In this document: positions 25,749-34,625 of the stretch, piece after piece
Position numbering within the stretch: position 1 is the first letter of the stretch
Layout: every line of letters begins with the position of its first letter
NCBI GenBank assembly: GCA_963662575.1
Contig: OY759723.1
Span: 2,232,001 to 2,296,000 of the forward strand
Length of the DNA: 64,000 nt
DNA from: Bin5 sp963662575
GTDB taxonomy: Bacteria; Chloroflexota; Anaerolineae; Caldilineales; Caldilineaceae
Direction of reading: 5' to 3'
Translations under genes and position numbers: made by a program
The notes under the pieces: generated by a model
Databases searched by the model: none
What the model was told of the DNA's origin: nothing
Seen by the model: the letters and a program-made list of their open reading frames with translations, nothing else

Positions 25749-26666
25749 CTACGGCAGCACTTCTTTCGGCATCTTGCAGATCATCGTGTAGGCCGGATCA
25801 TAAATGTTGCCAAGATCGTATTCCACCGTCTGTCCCATCAGAATGTGCGCCCCCACCGGATCAATCCCCAAATCCTTTTCCAGCCAGCGGATCATCTCAG
25901 TCGTGGCATGTTGCGTCGCCTGATCCAGCGGTCGCGCGTTGCCCGCCGCAAAGATATACGCCTCGTTTTCACCTCGCGGCCAAAAGATGCGACGCCCCTT
26001 CTGCACATCCACCGTAAAGCCCACGTCGAAAGAAATCTCCACGCCGGTCCCCACGATCTCGCCATCCCCCTGCACCGCGTGGCCGTCGCCAATGTGAAAG
26101 AGCGCCCCGGGCACAAAGACAGGAAGATAGACAGTCACCCCTTCGACAAACCCACGATAGTCCATATTGCCGCCGAAAGGCCCGGACGTAGCAGTCGAGA
26201 TCGCTTCGCCTCGATCCGGCGCTACCCCAAAGCAGCCGGGCATCGGCGCCAGCGGCAGGGTCAATTCCCCCAGGCTCGTCTTCGGTTCCACCAAAGTCAC
26301 TGTGCCCGCCTCGTTGTCCACGCGCCAGTTGGCCAGCTCCTGCCCCTCTGCCGGCCATGGCATGTTGGGCACCTGCTCCGGGTCGACAACATTGGGGGCC
26401 ACCATAGTCCGCGTCCACCCGTAAGGGCGGTTGCAGAGCAGCTTGTCCAAATGCACCACCAGCGTATCCCCCGGCTCGGCCCCCTCCACATAAAATGGCC
26501 CCGTCATCGGGTTGCCCCCCGGCGTAACCTCCTGGCCGCTGCTGTCCTGTCCTCTGGCATCGACCGTCGTTGTCTCGACGCTGTCACCCGGCTGCACCCT
26601 CAACACCGGTGGGTGAGAGCCGATTGTACTGTAGTAATGGTCTGGCTCGAACTGATGAGTTGCCAT
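25749..26666 (-). CDS. Acetamidase/formamidase family protein
   Basis: FmdA/AmdA-type hydrolase of 305 residues that releases ammonia from short amides. Recognisable stretches are PVLRVQPGDSVETTTVDARG, TGPFYVEGAEPGDTLVVHLDKL, PMPGCFGVAPDRGEAISTATSGPFGGNMDYRGFVEGVTVYLPVFVPGALFHIGDGHAVQGDGEIVGTGVEISFDV and the C-terminal AYTMICKMPKEVLP. The GGNMD and HIGDGHAxQGDGE motifs carry the presumed metal ligands. It stands alone between a convergent gene and a 190-nt spacer. Confidence 0.9.
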   Translation of the reverse strand: MATHQFEPDHYYSTIGSHPPVLRVQPGDSVETTTVDARGQDSSGQEVTPGGNPMTGPFYVEGAEPGDTLVVHLDKLLCNRPYGWTRTMVAPNVVDPEQVPNMPWPAEGQELANWRVDNEAGTVTLVEPKTSLGELTLPLAPMPGCFGVAPDRGEAISTATSGPFGGNMDYRGFVEGVTVYLPVFVPGALFHIGDGHAVQGDGEIVGTGVEISFDVGFTVDVQKGRRIFWPRGENEAYIFAAGNARPLDQATQHATTEMIRWLEKDLGIDPVGAHILMGQTVEYDLGNIYDPAYTMICKMPKEVLP

Positions 26667-26856
26667 ACATCCGTCCTTTCGCGGCTGTCTGGTACGACGA
26701 CTATGATATGTGAATTATACTGAGAAGGCCTCGTAAAAACCGGCCTGCCCATCGACCGCCGCCGACCCGCCCATACCTGTAGTCAACGACGTCCATACCT
26801 AAATTGGGAACTGTTGGAATGCCCTGGAGCCTGCTGGAAGTGCGCCAATCCCCGTC

Positions 26857-27522
26857 TCAATTGGCGAACAACTGTCCTGTGGGGCCGATTGTCATCGCCG
26901 GTAGCATGGCGTGACTGTTGATCATATGTTCAAGCAACTGAAGTTCGCGCCCCAGATAGTAGTTGCCCAGCTCCAAGAGCTGCGGCACCCCCGGCAGCGC
27001 CAACATGCGATGCTTGTCTTCGGTGCGCACCTGCAAAGTGATGGCCGTGAGGAAGGCCAGGCTGGTAGCGTCCTCCGGCAGACGTTCCAGCTCCAACTGA
27101 ACGCCCGTGGCTTTCGTCAACAGCTCGACATAACGCATGATCTTGGGCCGAACCTTGTGGGCGCGCTCAACCGCCAGCTTGGTATCCCCATCGGTCACCG
27201 GATAATGCCGTACACGCCCGGTCAGATAAGGAAGATCGCGGTTCAATTCCTCTATCCGGAATCGTCTCGTACCCACCACCTGGATGTTCATCCTCCCATC
27301 CGGTTGGCGGTCCACCTTCATGATCCGGGCCGCCGTCCCCACCCGGCGCGGCTCCGCGCCGCCGCCTACTTCCGGGCCTTCCTTGATCAACACAACGCCG
27401 AATGCAAGGTTCTCATCCAGACAGCGGTTGACCATCTCCCGATAGCGGGGCTCAAAAATATGGAGGGGCAGCGCCATACCCGGGAAAAGCACTACGTTCA
27501 GAGGAAAGAGCGGCATTTCCAT
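26857..27522 (-). CDS. Lon protease N-terminal (substrate-binding) domain protein
   Basis: Stand-alone LAPTc/LonN-domain protein of 221 residues: MEMPLFPLNVVLFPGMALPLHIFEPRYREMVNRCLDENLAFGVVLI at the start, then GTAARIMKVDRQPDGRMNIQVVGTRRFRIEELN, followed by a helical C-terminal half. There is no AAA+ or protease domain. I start at ATG 27522, with CGGAG seven bases upstream; an in-frame ATG at 27582 would add 20 polar residues. It sits 84 nt behind truD. Such proteins are assumed to bind substrates or act as adaptors; the function is not established. Confidence 0.85.
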   Translation of the reverse strand: MEMPLFPLNVVLFPGMALPLHIFEPRYREMVNRCLDENLAFGVVLIKEGPEVGGGAEPRRVGTAARIMKVDRQPDGRMNIQVVGTRRFRIEELNRDLPYLTGRVRHYPVTDGDTKLAVERAHKVRPKIMRYVELLTKATGVQLELERLPEDATSLAFLTAITLQVRTEDKHRMLALPGVPQLLELGNYYLGRELQLLEHMINSHAMLPAMTIGPTGQLFAN

Positions 27523-27606
27523 GATGGAACTCCGTTGCCTAAGGGACAATTCGCTGTCGTTGTCGGACTTCTCGTCGATCATCGATCAAGTCTCGCCATT
27601 CACGTT

Positions 27607-28695
27607 TCACTCGCCGTTCTCATCAGGCGCCTGCGCCAATAGATCGTCAGGCACTTTCATAAACTCTCTCAATACCGTTGTGGCAAATGCCCCCTTCGGT
27701 AGCGAAAACTGTACAACGATGTCCGTCCCACTCTGCCCAACCGACAAATCGTCGAGCAGGATCCTCCCCAGCCGCCGCGTACCCATCATCTTTGCCTTGG
27801 CTAACGCGTCAATGTCGAGGCCGCTCTCTGTTAAGATCTCCTGCTCCAACTCGCCCGCTTCTGCTTCCGCATCCCACATCTTCGGTCCATAAATCGGCGC
27901 AGTAAAACTAATCTCTTTCTGTTCGTAGCGGCTCTGCTCCGCTGTCTGATCAGCGACGACGAACAGACCGCCCGTATCATGCTTCTTGGCGATGTCCCCT
28001 GTCAGCATCTTTGCGAATCGGCCCTGTTGCTGCCGCACGGCCAGGTAGCGATTGCACAGATAACTCTGCACGCTGGCCATCAGCAGACTGCGCAACCAGC
28101 GGTTGGACATTCGCCTCTCACCCTGGAGTAGCTCCCATCCCCGCCGCACATTCGCCCCGTTTTGCCCCAAGCGCTGCGGGCCGTAAAAGTTGGGAAGCCC
28201 TTTTCCCCGCAACTGCGCCGCTACGGCCCCGGCCAGCGTCATCGCTTCCTCGCCTGTGACCGATGGCTCTGTAACCGTAATTGCAAAACGATTGCCCAAC
28301 AGGTGGCCCTTCTTGAGCTTGTTGCGATGCAGCCGCGCCCAATTAACCGTCACCGGCGTCTTCTCGCTGATACGCTCTGGCGCCGCACGCAAAAACCTGT
28401 CGTCCACATGGCCCACCAGCAAGCTGAACGTCTGCGTTGTCCGCGCAAACTTGTCCTTCATGCCGGCAAAACTGACCGCGTTGTACGGCAGGTCGAACGC
28501 CTCCGCCAAACCCTGCTGTACCTCACGGGTAGTCAACTTCTCCTTCGTAATGTTGACGTAAAGATGCTGGCCCACGCCGCTCGCTTCGTATAGAGGAATC
28601 TCCTCAACCACAAAGGCTTCTGGCGCCGCCCGCAACTGCCCCCCGATTCCCGGCAGTCCCTCTGTACTGTAAGGTAGTTTCAGATCCAGTTCCAA
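27607..28695 (-). CDS. truD: tRNA pseudouridine synthase TruD
   Basis: Makes pseudouridine 13 in tRNA-Glu and others. The protein has 362 residues. The catalytic Asp is D81 in FAGMKDKFARTTQ, the family motif. NFYGPQRLGQNGANVRRGWELL corresponds to the NxFGxQRFG segment, and the TRUD insertion domain follows (about 150-300). The N-terminus GIGGQLRAAPEAFVVEEIPLYEASGVGQHLYVNITKE is typical. The reading frame starts with TTG and a GGTGTGG stretch upstream; no better start is visible. A monocistronic or two-gene unit with the LonN protein is likely. Confidence 0.92.
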   Translation of the reverse strand: MELDLKLPYSTEGLPGIGGQLRAAPEAFVVEEIPLYEASGVGQHLYVNITKEKLTTREVQQGLAEAFDLPYNAVSFAGMKDKFARTTQTFSLLVGHVDDRFLRAAPERISEKTPVTVNWARLHRNKLKKGHLLGNRFAITVTEPSVTGEEAMTLAGAVAAQLRGKGLPNFYGPQRLGQNGANVRRGWELLQGERRMSNRWLRSLLMASVQSYLCNRYLAVRQQQGRFAKMLTGDIAKKHDTGGLFVVADQTAEQSRYEQKEISFTAPIYGPKMWDAEAEAGELEQEILTESGLDIDALAKAKMMGTRRLGRILLDDLSVGQSGTDIVVQFSLPKGAFATTVLREFMKVPDDLLAQAPDENGE

Positions 28696-29221
28696 GACAA
28701 TTCCACACCTTTTGGCCCGTCCACTTAGTTAGAGGGAAGTATAGCAGATCGCCGCCCCCCATATAGGAAGATTTGTTCCAATGACAGAATTACTCACCCT
28801 AAGTCAATTCGCACCCATCCAAAGCAGCCGTGCCCTGGGATCGCGGGCGTCTCACACGCAACCCGCATTCCCGACCCGGCGTGAGGCGGGCAAACGTGTT
28901 CCCTTTATTCTCTTACTGTATTTTGGGCGGTCGGCCGCAAGCGGCCTCCCTTGTGCAGGGGCTGCGCCCCCGCAACGCCCCCCTCTGGCTAGCCACCGTG
29001 CTCATTCTTCCCCAGCAATATGTCTAGCCAGCTGTGTCTGCTCCCCCCTTGCCGTCTCAACCCGCTAACCACCGACCTCCAACCGCAGAAGTTACTGACC
29101 ACTGACCACTAACTACTGACCACTGCAGTTCCGGGCTGTGCCCCCGCAACGCCCCCCTCTGTCTACCCACTGTACTGATTCTTCCCCACGATCGTAGCAT
29201 GCCGACAGTGCGCCCCTGCCG
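28696..29221. repeat. Gene-free stretch with GC-rich hairpin element R2 (type B) and a truncated second copy
   Basis: No gene is supported here. The core at 28925-28982 has the same plan as the MITE core: an outer GGGCG/CGCCC pair around two GC hairpins, the first with loop GCAA in place of TTC and the second closing GGGGC-TGC-GCCCC. The following segment (CTGGCTAGCCACCGTG and TTCCCCAGCAA) is the type B tail shared with 51789 and 56150. A half core recurs at 29131-29157 (GCCCCCGCAACGCCCCC), preceded by repeats of CTGACCACT around 29095-29125. The MITE terminal repeats are not visible. Confidence 0.65.
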
Positions 29222-29857
29222 CTACCCGTCACTATAGTAGAGCAAACTGTAGCAAAAGGGCGTGCCCCGCACCCCGCCGAACCGAAATCCCACCTCCCCC
29301 AGCCACTGCCGCACCGTTCGCTGCAGTGCATATCCGGCGTGAGGCATCTCTTCGCTGACCGCCAGACGCCCGCCCGGCTTGAGTACCCGCCGCAACTCTT
29401 CCAACGCGAAAAGTGGTTGAGGCATCTCGGACAGCGCCGCGATCGCAACCGCAACGTCCACACTGTCTCTCTCTAACGGCAGGAGATACGCGCCGCACTG
29501 ATGGAAATCAACACGTGAACCAAAACCCGCGCTTTCGACTCTGGCGCGGGCCGCTTCAACCATCGACGCCTGAATATCCACCGCGTGTACCCGCCCCTCG
29601 CCGCCCACCTGGCGCGCCATCTCGACAGCAAATGTGCCCGTGCCGCATCCCAAATCCAGCACCGTCTGGCCGGGACCAATGCCGAACGGGCCCAGCGTCC
29701 TGACAGGATCGCGATATCGCATCCGCATCGGATGATCGAGCAGATCGCGCAGCGGCGCCGGATAGGGGCGCGGCCGCGCGCGGTGCGCGATACGCGCGCC
29801 AATCTGCGCGCCCACCGCCACGCCCGCGCTTCGTATCAGAAGATTTCCCAATCCCAT
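29222..29857 (-). CDS. Class I SAM-dependent methyltransferase (UbiE/Methyltransf_11 type)
   Basis: Small methyltransferase of 211 residues. A short hydrophobic N-terminus (NLLIRSAGVAVGAQIGARIA) is followed by the Rossmann core with motif I VLDLGCGTGTFAVEMARQVG, HAVDIQASMVEAARARV, the DSVDVAVAIAALSEMPQP stretch (motif IV region) and GGRLAVSEEMPHAG (post-motif). The C-terminus ends near the family limit. The likely substrate is a lipid or quinone precursor, judging from similarity to UbiE/Gcd14-like proteins, but this is not supported by neighbours. About 70 nt separate it from the ArsA-type gene upstream on the same strand. Confidence 0.78.
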   Translation of the reverse strand: MGLGNLLIRSAGVAVGAQIGARIAHRARPRPYPAPLRDLLDHPMRMRYRDPVRTLGPFGIGPGQTVLDLGCGTGTFAVEMARQVGGEGRVHAVDIQASMVEAARARVESAGFGSRVDFHQCGAYLLPLERDSVDVAVAIAALSEMPQPLFALEELRRVLKPGGRLAVSEEMPHAGYALQRTVRQWLGEVGFRFGGVRGTPFCYSLLYYSDG

Positions 29858-29928
29858 ACGTCAAGACCCCGGTAACTGCCGATCAGGTACGGGCAACCGC
29901 CAACTCGCTGCTGTCAATAAGCTACTCA

Positions 29929-31176
29929 TCACCGGCTGCCGCAGGGAAAACGAATCCGCAGGATCCCGCCGGCAAAGACCGCTCCGCTGGCTTCCCGTTG
30001 CGCCAGCACCGCTGGCAGCAGATATTCGCGCTTGAAGTTGCCGATCGTGATGAAAAGCTCATCGCCCCGTTTCTTAAGTCGAATCTTATCCAGTTCAATG
30101 TGCGGCAACGGCAGATTGAGAACAAAATCGTTACCCTGCTCCTCGATCTCCTGCACCTGACCCACAAACATCACCTCGCCCGGATCGCGCTGACCGTACA
30201 TCTCATCCGCCAGCGACCGCAACGGGGCAAAACCCACCACCTCCTCGCTGCGCCAACTGCTGTACAGAATCGGCAGAGGATAGAAATCCCGCTCGATTTC
30301 AACCAGATAGCGTGCCTGATTCTCCTGAAGTTGACGCAAATAAGGGTCACTGCTTGGCGCCGACAGCGCTGCTTCGCCATCCGCTAAAGGCGTTTCGCCG
30401 CCCTCCCCGCCCGCGTCTGCCCCTTGCGTTCGCACACCCGGCAGTATGCGGTTGACCACCACCGCATCCACTGGACATTCGAACAGCGACAAATATGTTA
30501 CCGCCCGGGCCGCCTCCTTTATCACCATCTTTTCAGGATTGATCACGACCCGGTAGCTGGTGGTCTGCGCATCGCTCAACACCTGTTGCAGCTCCTTTAC
30601 ATCATCCACCAGTTTGGGCAGACCCGCCAGCGCGTCCTGCTCCGGCATCAGCCGCCCCAACAGCCCGCCGGTCAGGCGCATGGCCGTCTCCCCCCAGCCA
30701 AAGAAACGTTCCACATACCACTGAAAGGTCTCCGGCATGGCCAGCAGCCGCATCGTCTCGCCCGTCGGCGCCGCATCTACAACGACCCGGTCAAATTCAC
30801 GCGTGGCCGCATTTCGATAAATATGCAACAGGCTGAAGATCTCCTCCATGCCCGGTATGATCGCCATCTCTTCGGCAACCGTCTTGCTCATGCCCTCCTT
30901 ACGCAAAATCTTGCCCATGTAGCCCTGCAACGAGCCCCAATTCTTCCTCACCTCGTCCAGGACGTTGATCTCCTGCGCAAACAGATTTTCCGCTATCTCC
31001 GTCGGCACACTTTGCAGCGGCCTGTCCAGGCTGTCCGCCAGGCTGTGGGCGATATCAGTGCTGACCACAAGCGTACGGTAACCCATCTGCGCGCACCTCA
31101 GCGCCGTCGCTGCCGCCGTCGTCGTCTTGCCAACGCCTCCCTTGCCCAGATAAAGTAGGATCCGCACCGTCTCCAC
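29929..31176 (-). CDS. ArsA/GET3-family ATPase
   Basis: SIMIBI ATPase of 415 residues. The deviant Walker A is YLGKGGVGKTTTAAATAL (9-26), switch I/A-loop VVSTDIAHSLADSLDRPL, and the DxAPTGETMRLLAMPETFQWY motif (VVVDAAPTGET) marks GET3/ArsA. The last 70 residues (LNLPLPHIELDKIRLKKRGDELFITIGNFKREYLLPAVLAQREASGAVFAGGILRIRF) form an alpha-crystallin/HSP20-like domain, as in many bacterial and plant paralogues. The Zn-binding CxxC of eukaryotic GET3 is absent. A role in membrane-protein or tail-anchor handling is possible; arsenite export genes are not present. Confidence 0.9.
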   Translation of the reverse strand: METVRILLYLGKGGVGKTTTAAATALRCAQMGYRTLVVSTDIAHSLADSLDRPLQSVPTEIAENLFAQEINVLDEVRKNWGSLQGYMGKILRKEGMSKTVAEEMAIIPGMEEIFSLLHIYRNAATREFDRVVVDAAPTGETMRLLAMPETFQWYVERFFGWGETAMRLTGGLLGRLMPEQDALAGLPKLVDDVKELQQVLSDAQTTSYRVVINPEKMVIKEAARAVTYLSLFECPVDAVVVNRILPGVRTQGADAGGEGGETPLADGEAALSAPSSDPYLRQLQENQARYLVEIERDFYPLPILYSSWRSEEVVGFAPLRSLADEMYGQRDPGEVMFVGQVQEIEEQGNDFVLNLPLPHIELDKIRLKKRGDELFITIGNFKREYLLPAVLAQREASGAVFAGGILRIRFPCGSR

Positions 31177-31250
31177 CTCTCCTTACCGTCCAAGACCGCG
31201 CATCCGAATCTCCTGCCGCCGCAGAATTCAGAACCGCCCGCGCAATCGCC

Positions 31251-31970
31251 CTATTCGCCCGCCTCGTCAGAACGTGTCCGGCGCCTGCCACGACCCCTGC
31301 GCCGCAATATCGCCCCCACCGCCAGCGCAATCAACAGCCCACCGGCCAGCACATAATACGCAGCCGCCCGGCTCAGGCCGAACCAACCCCGTATCCGCCA
31401 CCAGTACAACGGCAACTGGGCCCAATAGCTCCACCGCAGATGCCAACGATGGCCGATCGAGATCACATACCTTCCAATCCTGTTGTGGCGGGTCCACACC
31501 ACCAGGTAGCAGCGCCCCCCTACCAGCGTGCGCGTGTCGATCAGGGGGCCGGGGTAGTAATGAACATGGGTCAGAACATCCTTTACAGGTTGCAGAAGTT
31601 CCGTTGGCGGCGGCGCCACAATCGCGCTGTAGCCATGAGGCAACTCCAATGGCAACTCCTGCGTGTCCGCGCTGTATGGCAGGCTCCGCGCCACGATCGC
31701 AAAGGTCGGCAGCACCGAACCGCCGCGCGGGAGGACTGGCACGAACAACTGCGCCCGCAGACGGTCGCCCGCCTTGCAATCCACCCGGTAAACATGCGTC
31801 TCGCCTAGCTGCGTGAACGCCCCAAAGATGAGCCGCTTTCGGCTGAAATCTGCGAAAGACTCGCCGTCAACCAACTGGCTGCTCGGCCGGCTGCCGAATA
31901 CAGGAACGCTACCTGCAAGATCGACGCCGGCAACAGCCCTGGCCCCGGCGTTAGCGTCTGCGGCAGTCAC
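31251..31970 (-). CDS. Uncharacterised protein with a C-terminal membrane anchor
   Basis: Protein of 239 residues that I do not recognise. A beta-rich region (about 40-175; TQLGETHVYRVDCKAGDRLRAQLFVPVLPRGGSVLPTFAIVARSL, then a YYPGPLIDTRTLVGGRCYLVVWTRHNRIGRYVISIGHR stretch) precedes one membrane helix (AAAYYVLAGGLLIALAVGAIL) and a basic tail (RRRGRGRRRTRSDEAGE). The start is GTG with AGGAGGGG close upstream. It precedes the ArsA-type gene by 75 nt on the same strand, and a C-terminal anchor next to a GET3-like ATPase is suggestive. The function is unknown. Confidence 0.6.
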   Translation of the reverse strand: MTAADANAGARAVAGVDLAGSVPVFGSRPSSQLVDGESFADFSRKRLIFGAFTQLGETHVYRVDCKAGDRLRAQLFVPVLPRGGSVLPTFAIVARSLPYSADTQELPLELPHGYSAIVAPPPTELLQPVKDVLTHVHYYPGPLIDTRTLVGGRCYLVVWTRHNRIGRYVISIGHRWHLRWSYWAQLPLYWWRIRGWFGLSRAAAYYVLAGGLLIALAVGAILRRRGRGRRRTRSDEAGE

Positions 31971-32711
31971 GACCCCTCCTGTTAATATACGTATCGAATG
32001 TCCGCACGTTGCGGTCTGATGTCACGGGCAAGAGTCTATCACCCACGCGCCCGCCCCGTCAACCAAATCCCACCCCGCGCGCTGTGAGCCGAAGAGCCTT
32101 CTCCCTTTCCTCTGCCCCCTGTCCTATACGTACGCCTACGGGCGAGGACGCCCTCCGGCGGCTCCGGGCCGCGAACAGCTGCGGCCCTGCGCACCCTGCC
32201 CCGCGAACAGCTGCGGGTCAGGGCTGGGGTCGGCAAACCCCCGCCGCCCCCAGGGGCTACGCCCTTTTTTGACGGTCGGGCCTACGGCCCTCCCTTGTGC
32301 GGGGGGACACCCCCCGCAACGCCCCCCTCCAAAACCAGTCACGACGCGGCGCCAGCATGTGTGTGATAGCGCCAAGCAATCCCCCGCCAGCCCATCACGC
32401 GCCGCGTTCCCAGCATCACGCCGCCAACCCAGATCCCATCACGCGCCGCGAACACCAGTTATCAGTGGCGAGTGGCCAGTGACCTGCAGCCAGCCAGCAA
32501 CCTGGCAGCTGCCAGCGCATACACGATGAAATTGCCTGAATGGCCGCGCGTATGAAGGGCTGGTCAAGACAGCCACCGTATATAGTCAGCAGTTACCCGC
32601 AAACGCAGAACTGTTCTTCCCCTATTCACAAAGCATCCACCCAACAGTCCGGCCCAGACTTTCAAGGTCGGAATCTTGGAATTCTGAAGAAATCTATGGT
32701 ACGCTTCACCC
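31971..32711. repeat. Gene-free region with hairpin cluster and element R3 (relative of the MITE)
   Basis: No gene is supported. From 32130 the sequence is a chain of GC hairpins (for example GGGCGAGGACGCCC, and two copies of CGCGAACAGCTGCGG), ending in GGGCTACGCCCTTTTTT at 32255-32271, which looks like a compact terminator. The MITE-like core is at 32274-32328, diverged. A tail at 32520-32596 shares ACACGATGA, GAAGGGCTGGTCAAGACAG and a right end AGTCAGCAGTTAC with the MITEs. The left terminal repeat is not recognisable, so this is probably a decayed or chimeric copy. Confidence 0.6.
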
Positions 32712-34052
32712 ATGAATGCTCGCGTCCTCGCCCAGCTAACCCTCGTTCACGTAGGGGTCTCCATCACCGTCGTCCCGATCACCAGTACGCTTAATCGCGT
32801 CATGATCGCCGACTTGCAGATGCCCGTGATGCTGGTCGCCGTCCTTATCGCTTTGCCCTACCTGCTTTCCCCTCTGCAGATCTTCTTGGGCAACTGGTCT
32901 GACCGCCATCCCGCCGCCGACTACCATCGCACACCCTGGATCCTCCTCGGCGGCCTTCTCGCCGCAACCGGCAGTTACTTCACCGTCCACGTCGCCTACC
33001 TGCTGGATCAAAATTTCGTGCTGGGTCTCTGGGCCGCGGCCTTCGTTTTCTGCCTCTGGGGCGTCGGCATCAATGCCGCCTCCGTCAGCTATCTCTCTCT
33101 GGTCACCGACCTTGCCGATGAAGACGGACGCAGTCGCGCCGTCAGTATCATGTGGACGGCGATGATCTTGTCTACAATAGTCACTAGCCTGGGTCTCTCC
33201 CACATGTTGACAACACCCTCGCCCCTTTCAGGCGGAGGCGCGATCGCCGACCTTTCGAGAGACACGCTCTTTACTGCCTTCGGTGTCATCTGGTTCGTTT
33301 CCGTCATCTTTGTGCTTGTGGGCAGCTTCCGCATCGAACCTCGCGCATCAGCGAGAACTGTCCAACCTTCCAACAGCGCCGATGATCCCATGCAGGTGTT
33401 GCGCTTGCTGGCATTGAACCCGGAGGCCCGCCGCTTTTTCTTCTATCTGATGGTTGTGCTGATCAGCATCCACGCCCAGGATGTGTTGCTGGAACCTTTC
33501 GGCGCTGAGGCATTGGGCATGTCCGTCGCCGCCACCTCCCGCCTGACATCGATCTGGGGAACCGGCATCTTTATCACCCTGCTGGCCGGCATCATTTTTG
33601 TCAAGCGCTGGGGCAAAAAAACCGGCGCCAATGTCGGCGCCTGCGTGACCGCCGTTGCCTTCGCCGCAATTATCGCCGCCGGTCTGCTCGGCCAGTCGAA
33701 CATGTTTATCGGCGCCGTCTTCCTGTTGGGGTTGGGCGGCGGCCTCATGACCGTCAGCAATCTCAGTTTCATGTTGGACATGACCGTACCCCAGGCCGCC
33801 GGCCTCTACATAGGTGCCTGGAGCGTAGCAAATTTCGCCGGTCAGGCCATCGGCAACATCATCAGCGGTATACTGTGGGATCTCTTCTTCTGGCTGACCG
33901 GCAACCCGCTGATGGGTTACGCTGCCGTCTTTTCTCTCGAAATCGCCGGCCTGCTGCTGGCAGTCTGGCTCTTCCGATCAATCAGTGTCGAATCGTTCCG
34001 GCGTCAAGCCGAAGTGCGGCTGCATACAGTTCTCTCCCTTGCCACCGAGTAA
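32712..34052 (+). CDS. MFS transporter of the PucC / bacteriochlorophyll delivery (BCD) family
   Basis: Inner-membrane protein of 446 residues with about twelve hydrophobic helices. The cytoplasmic loop IFLGNWSDRHPAADYHRTPWILLGGLLAATGSY is the PucC family signature (G-x-x-SDxHPxxxxRRxPxI). Other stretches include FCLWGVGINAASVSYLSLVTDLADEDGRSRAVSIMWTAMI and a closing MGYAAVFSLEIAGLLLAVWLF. In phototrophs these proteins help assemble light-harvesting complexes; non-phototrophic members exist with no known cargo. No pigment or reaction-centre gene lies in this window. The ATG follows a short AT-richer spacer after the R3 repeat region. Confidence 0.85.
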   Translation: MNARVLAQLTLVHVGVSITVVPITSTLNRVMIADLQMPVMLVAVLIALPYLLSPLQIFLGNWSDRHPAADYHRTPWILLGGLLAATGSYFTVHVAYLLDQNFVLGLWAAAFVFCLWGVGINAASVSYLSLVTDLADEDGRSRAVSIMWTAMILSTIVTSLGLSHMLTTPSPLSGGGAIADLSRDTLFTAFGVIWFVSVIFVLVGSFRIEPRASARTVQPSNSADDPMQVLRLLALNPEARRFFFYLMVVLISIHAQDVLLEPFGAEALGMSVAATSRLTSIWGTGIFITLLAGIIFVKRWGKKTGANVGACVTAVAFAAIIAAGLLGQSNMFIGAVFLLGLGGGLMTVSNLSFMLDMTVPQAAGLYIGAWSVANFAGQAIGNIISGILWDLFFWLTGNPLMGYAAVFSLEIAGLLLAVWLFRSISVESFRRQAEVRLHTVLSLATE

Positions 34053-34129
34053 CGCTCCGTTTGCCTCGATTCCTTGGCGCCATTCCAAGCGCTCCTATTG
34101 CAAGCATCGACCCGAAAACGGTGTCCATC

Positions 34130-34158
34130 AGCCGCTACGGTTATACGCTGTAGCGGTT
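34130..34158 (+). other. Hairpin downstream of the PucC-family gene
   Basis: An 11-bp stem (34130-34140 with 34148-34158, with G-T pairs; core CCGCTAC/GTAGCGG) and a seven-nt loop TTATACG. It is followed by CGTTTATGC rather than a clean T-run, so it may be a weak terminator or a dyad operator ahead of the small gene at 34289. Confidence 0.4.
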
Positions 34159-34288
34159 CGTTTATGCTATACTTGCTCATAAAAACACGTTCATGGGCCG
34201 ATTTGACCGTTGCCGACTCCAGCTCTTCCAACCTTTGGCACCGGCCAAAATGCCGCAGGACTTTCCCCCAGCCCTTGAGGACGATAGC

Positions 34289-34588
34289 ATGGTCAAAGTA
34301 TTACTGAGTTACGATATGCGGGAAGGGCACGAAGAAGACTGTCAGCGGTACGTCGTCCAAACACTGGCGCCGGGGCTGGCGCAATTGGGTCTGCGCATCA
34401 CCGACGCCTGGTATACTCTCTGGGGAGAAGCACCGCAAATCCTCGGCGGCGGCGTCCTTGAAGATAGGGAAGACGCCACCCGGATCTTGCGCTCAAATGA
34501 GTGGCAGGAATTGATCGCAGGTCTGGAACCATTCGTCGAGAACTTCAAAGTTCGAGTCGTTGACGCCAACGGCCGCTTCCAATTCTGA
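34289..34588 (+). CDS. Small dimeric alpha/beta-barrel-like protein
   Basis: A 99-residue protein beginning MVKVLLSYDMREGHEEDCQRYVVQTLAPGLAQLGLRITDAWYTLWGEAPQILGGGVLEDRE and ending near VENFKVRVVDANGRFQF. The beta-alpha-beta pattern with YDMREGHEEDCQRY resembles NIPSNAP, EthD and related small ferredoxin-fold proteins, but no signature is decisive. I start at ATG 34289 because GAGGA lies eight bases upstream; the frame stays open to 34193 and an ATG at 34250 is a second choice. The following gene begins about 40 nt downstream or overlaps slightly. Confidence 0.6.
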   Translation: MVKVLLSYDMREGHEEDCQRYVVQTLAPGLAQLGLRITDAWYTLWGEAPQILGGGVLEDREDATRILRSNEWQELIAGLEPFVENFKVRVVDANGRFQF

Positions 34589-34625
34589 GCGGCCCGCTAT
34601 CTTGCCGCGTCGCATCGCAAACCTT

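Noticed and set aside
26911..27642. Long plus-strand frame opposite the LonN-domain gene
   Set aside because: It is the complement of a gene with clear family motifs and has the His/Arg/Gln-rich composition typical of antisense frames in GC-rich DNA.
32712..34052. Part of a photosynthesis gene cluster
   Set aside because: Only the PucC-like transporter is present; none of the surrounding genes concerns pigments or reaction centres.
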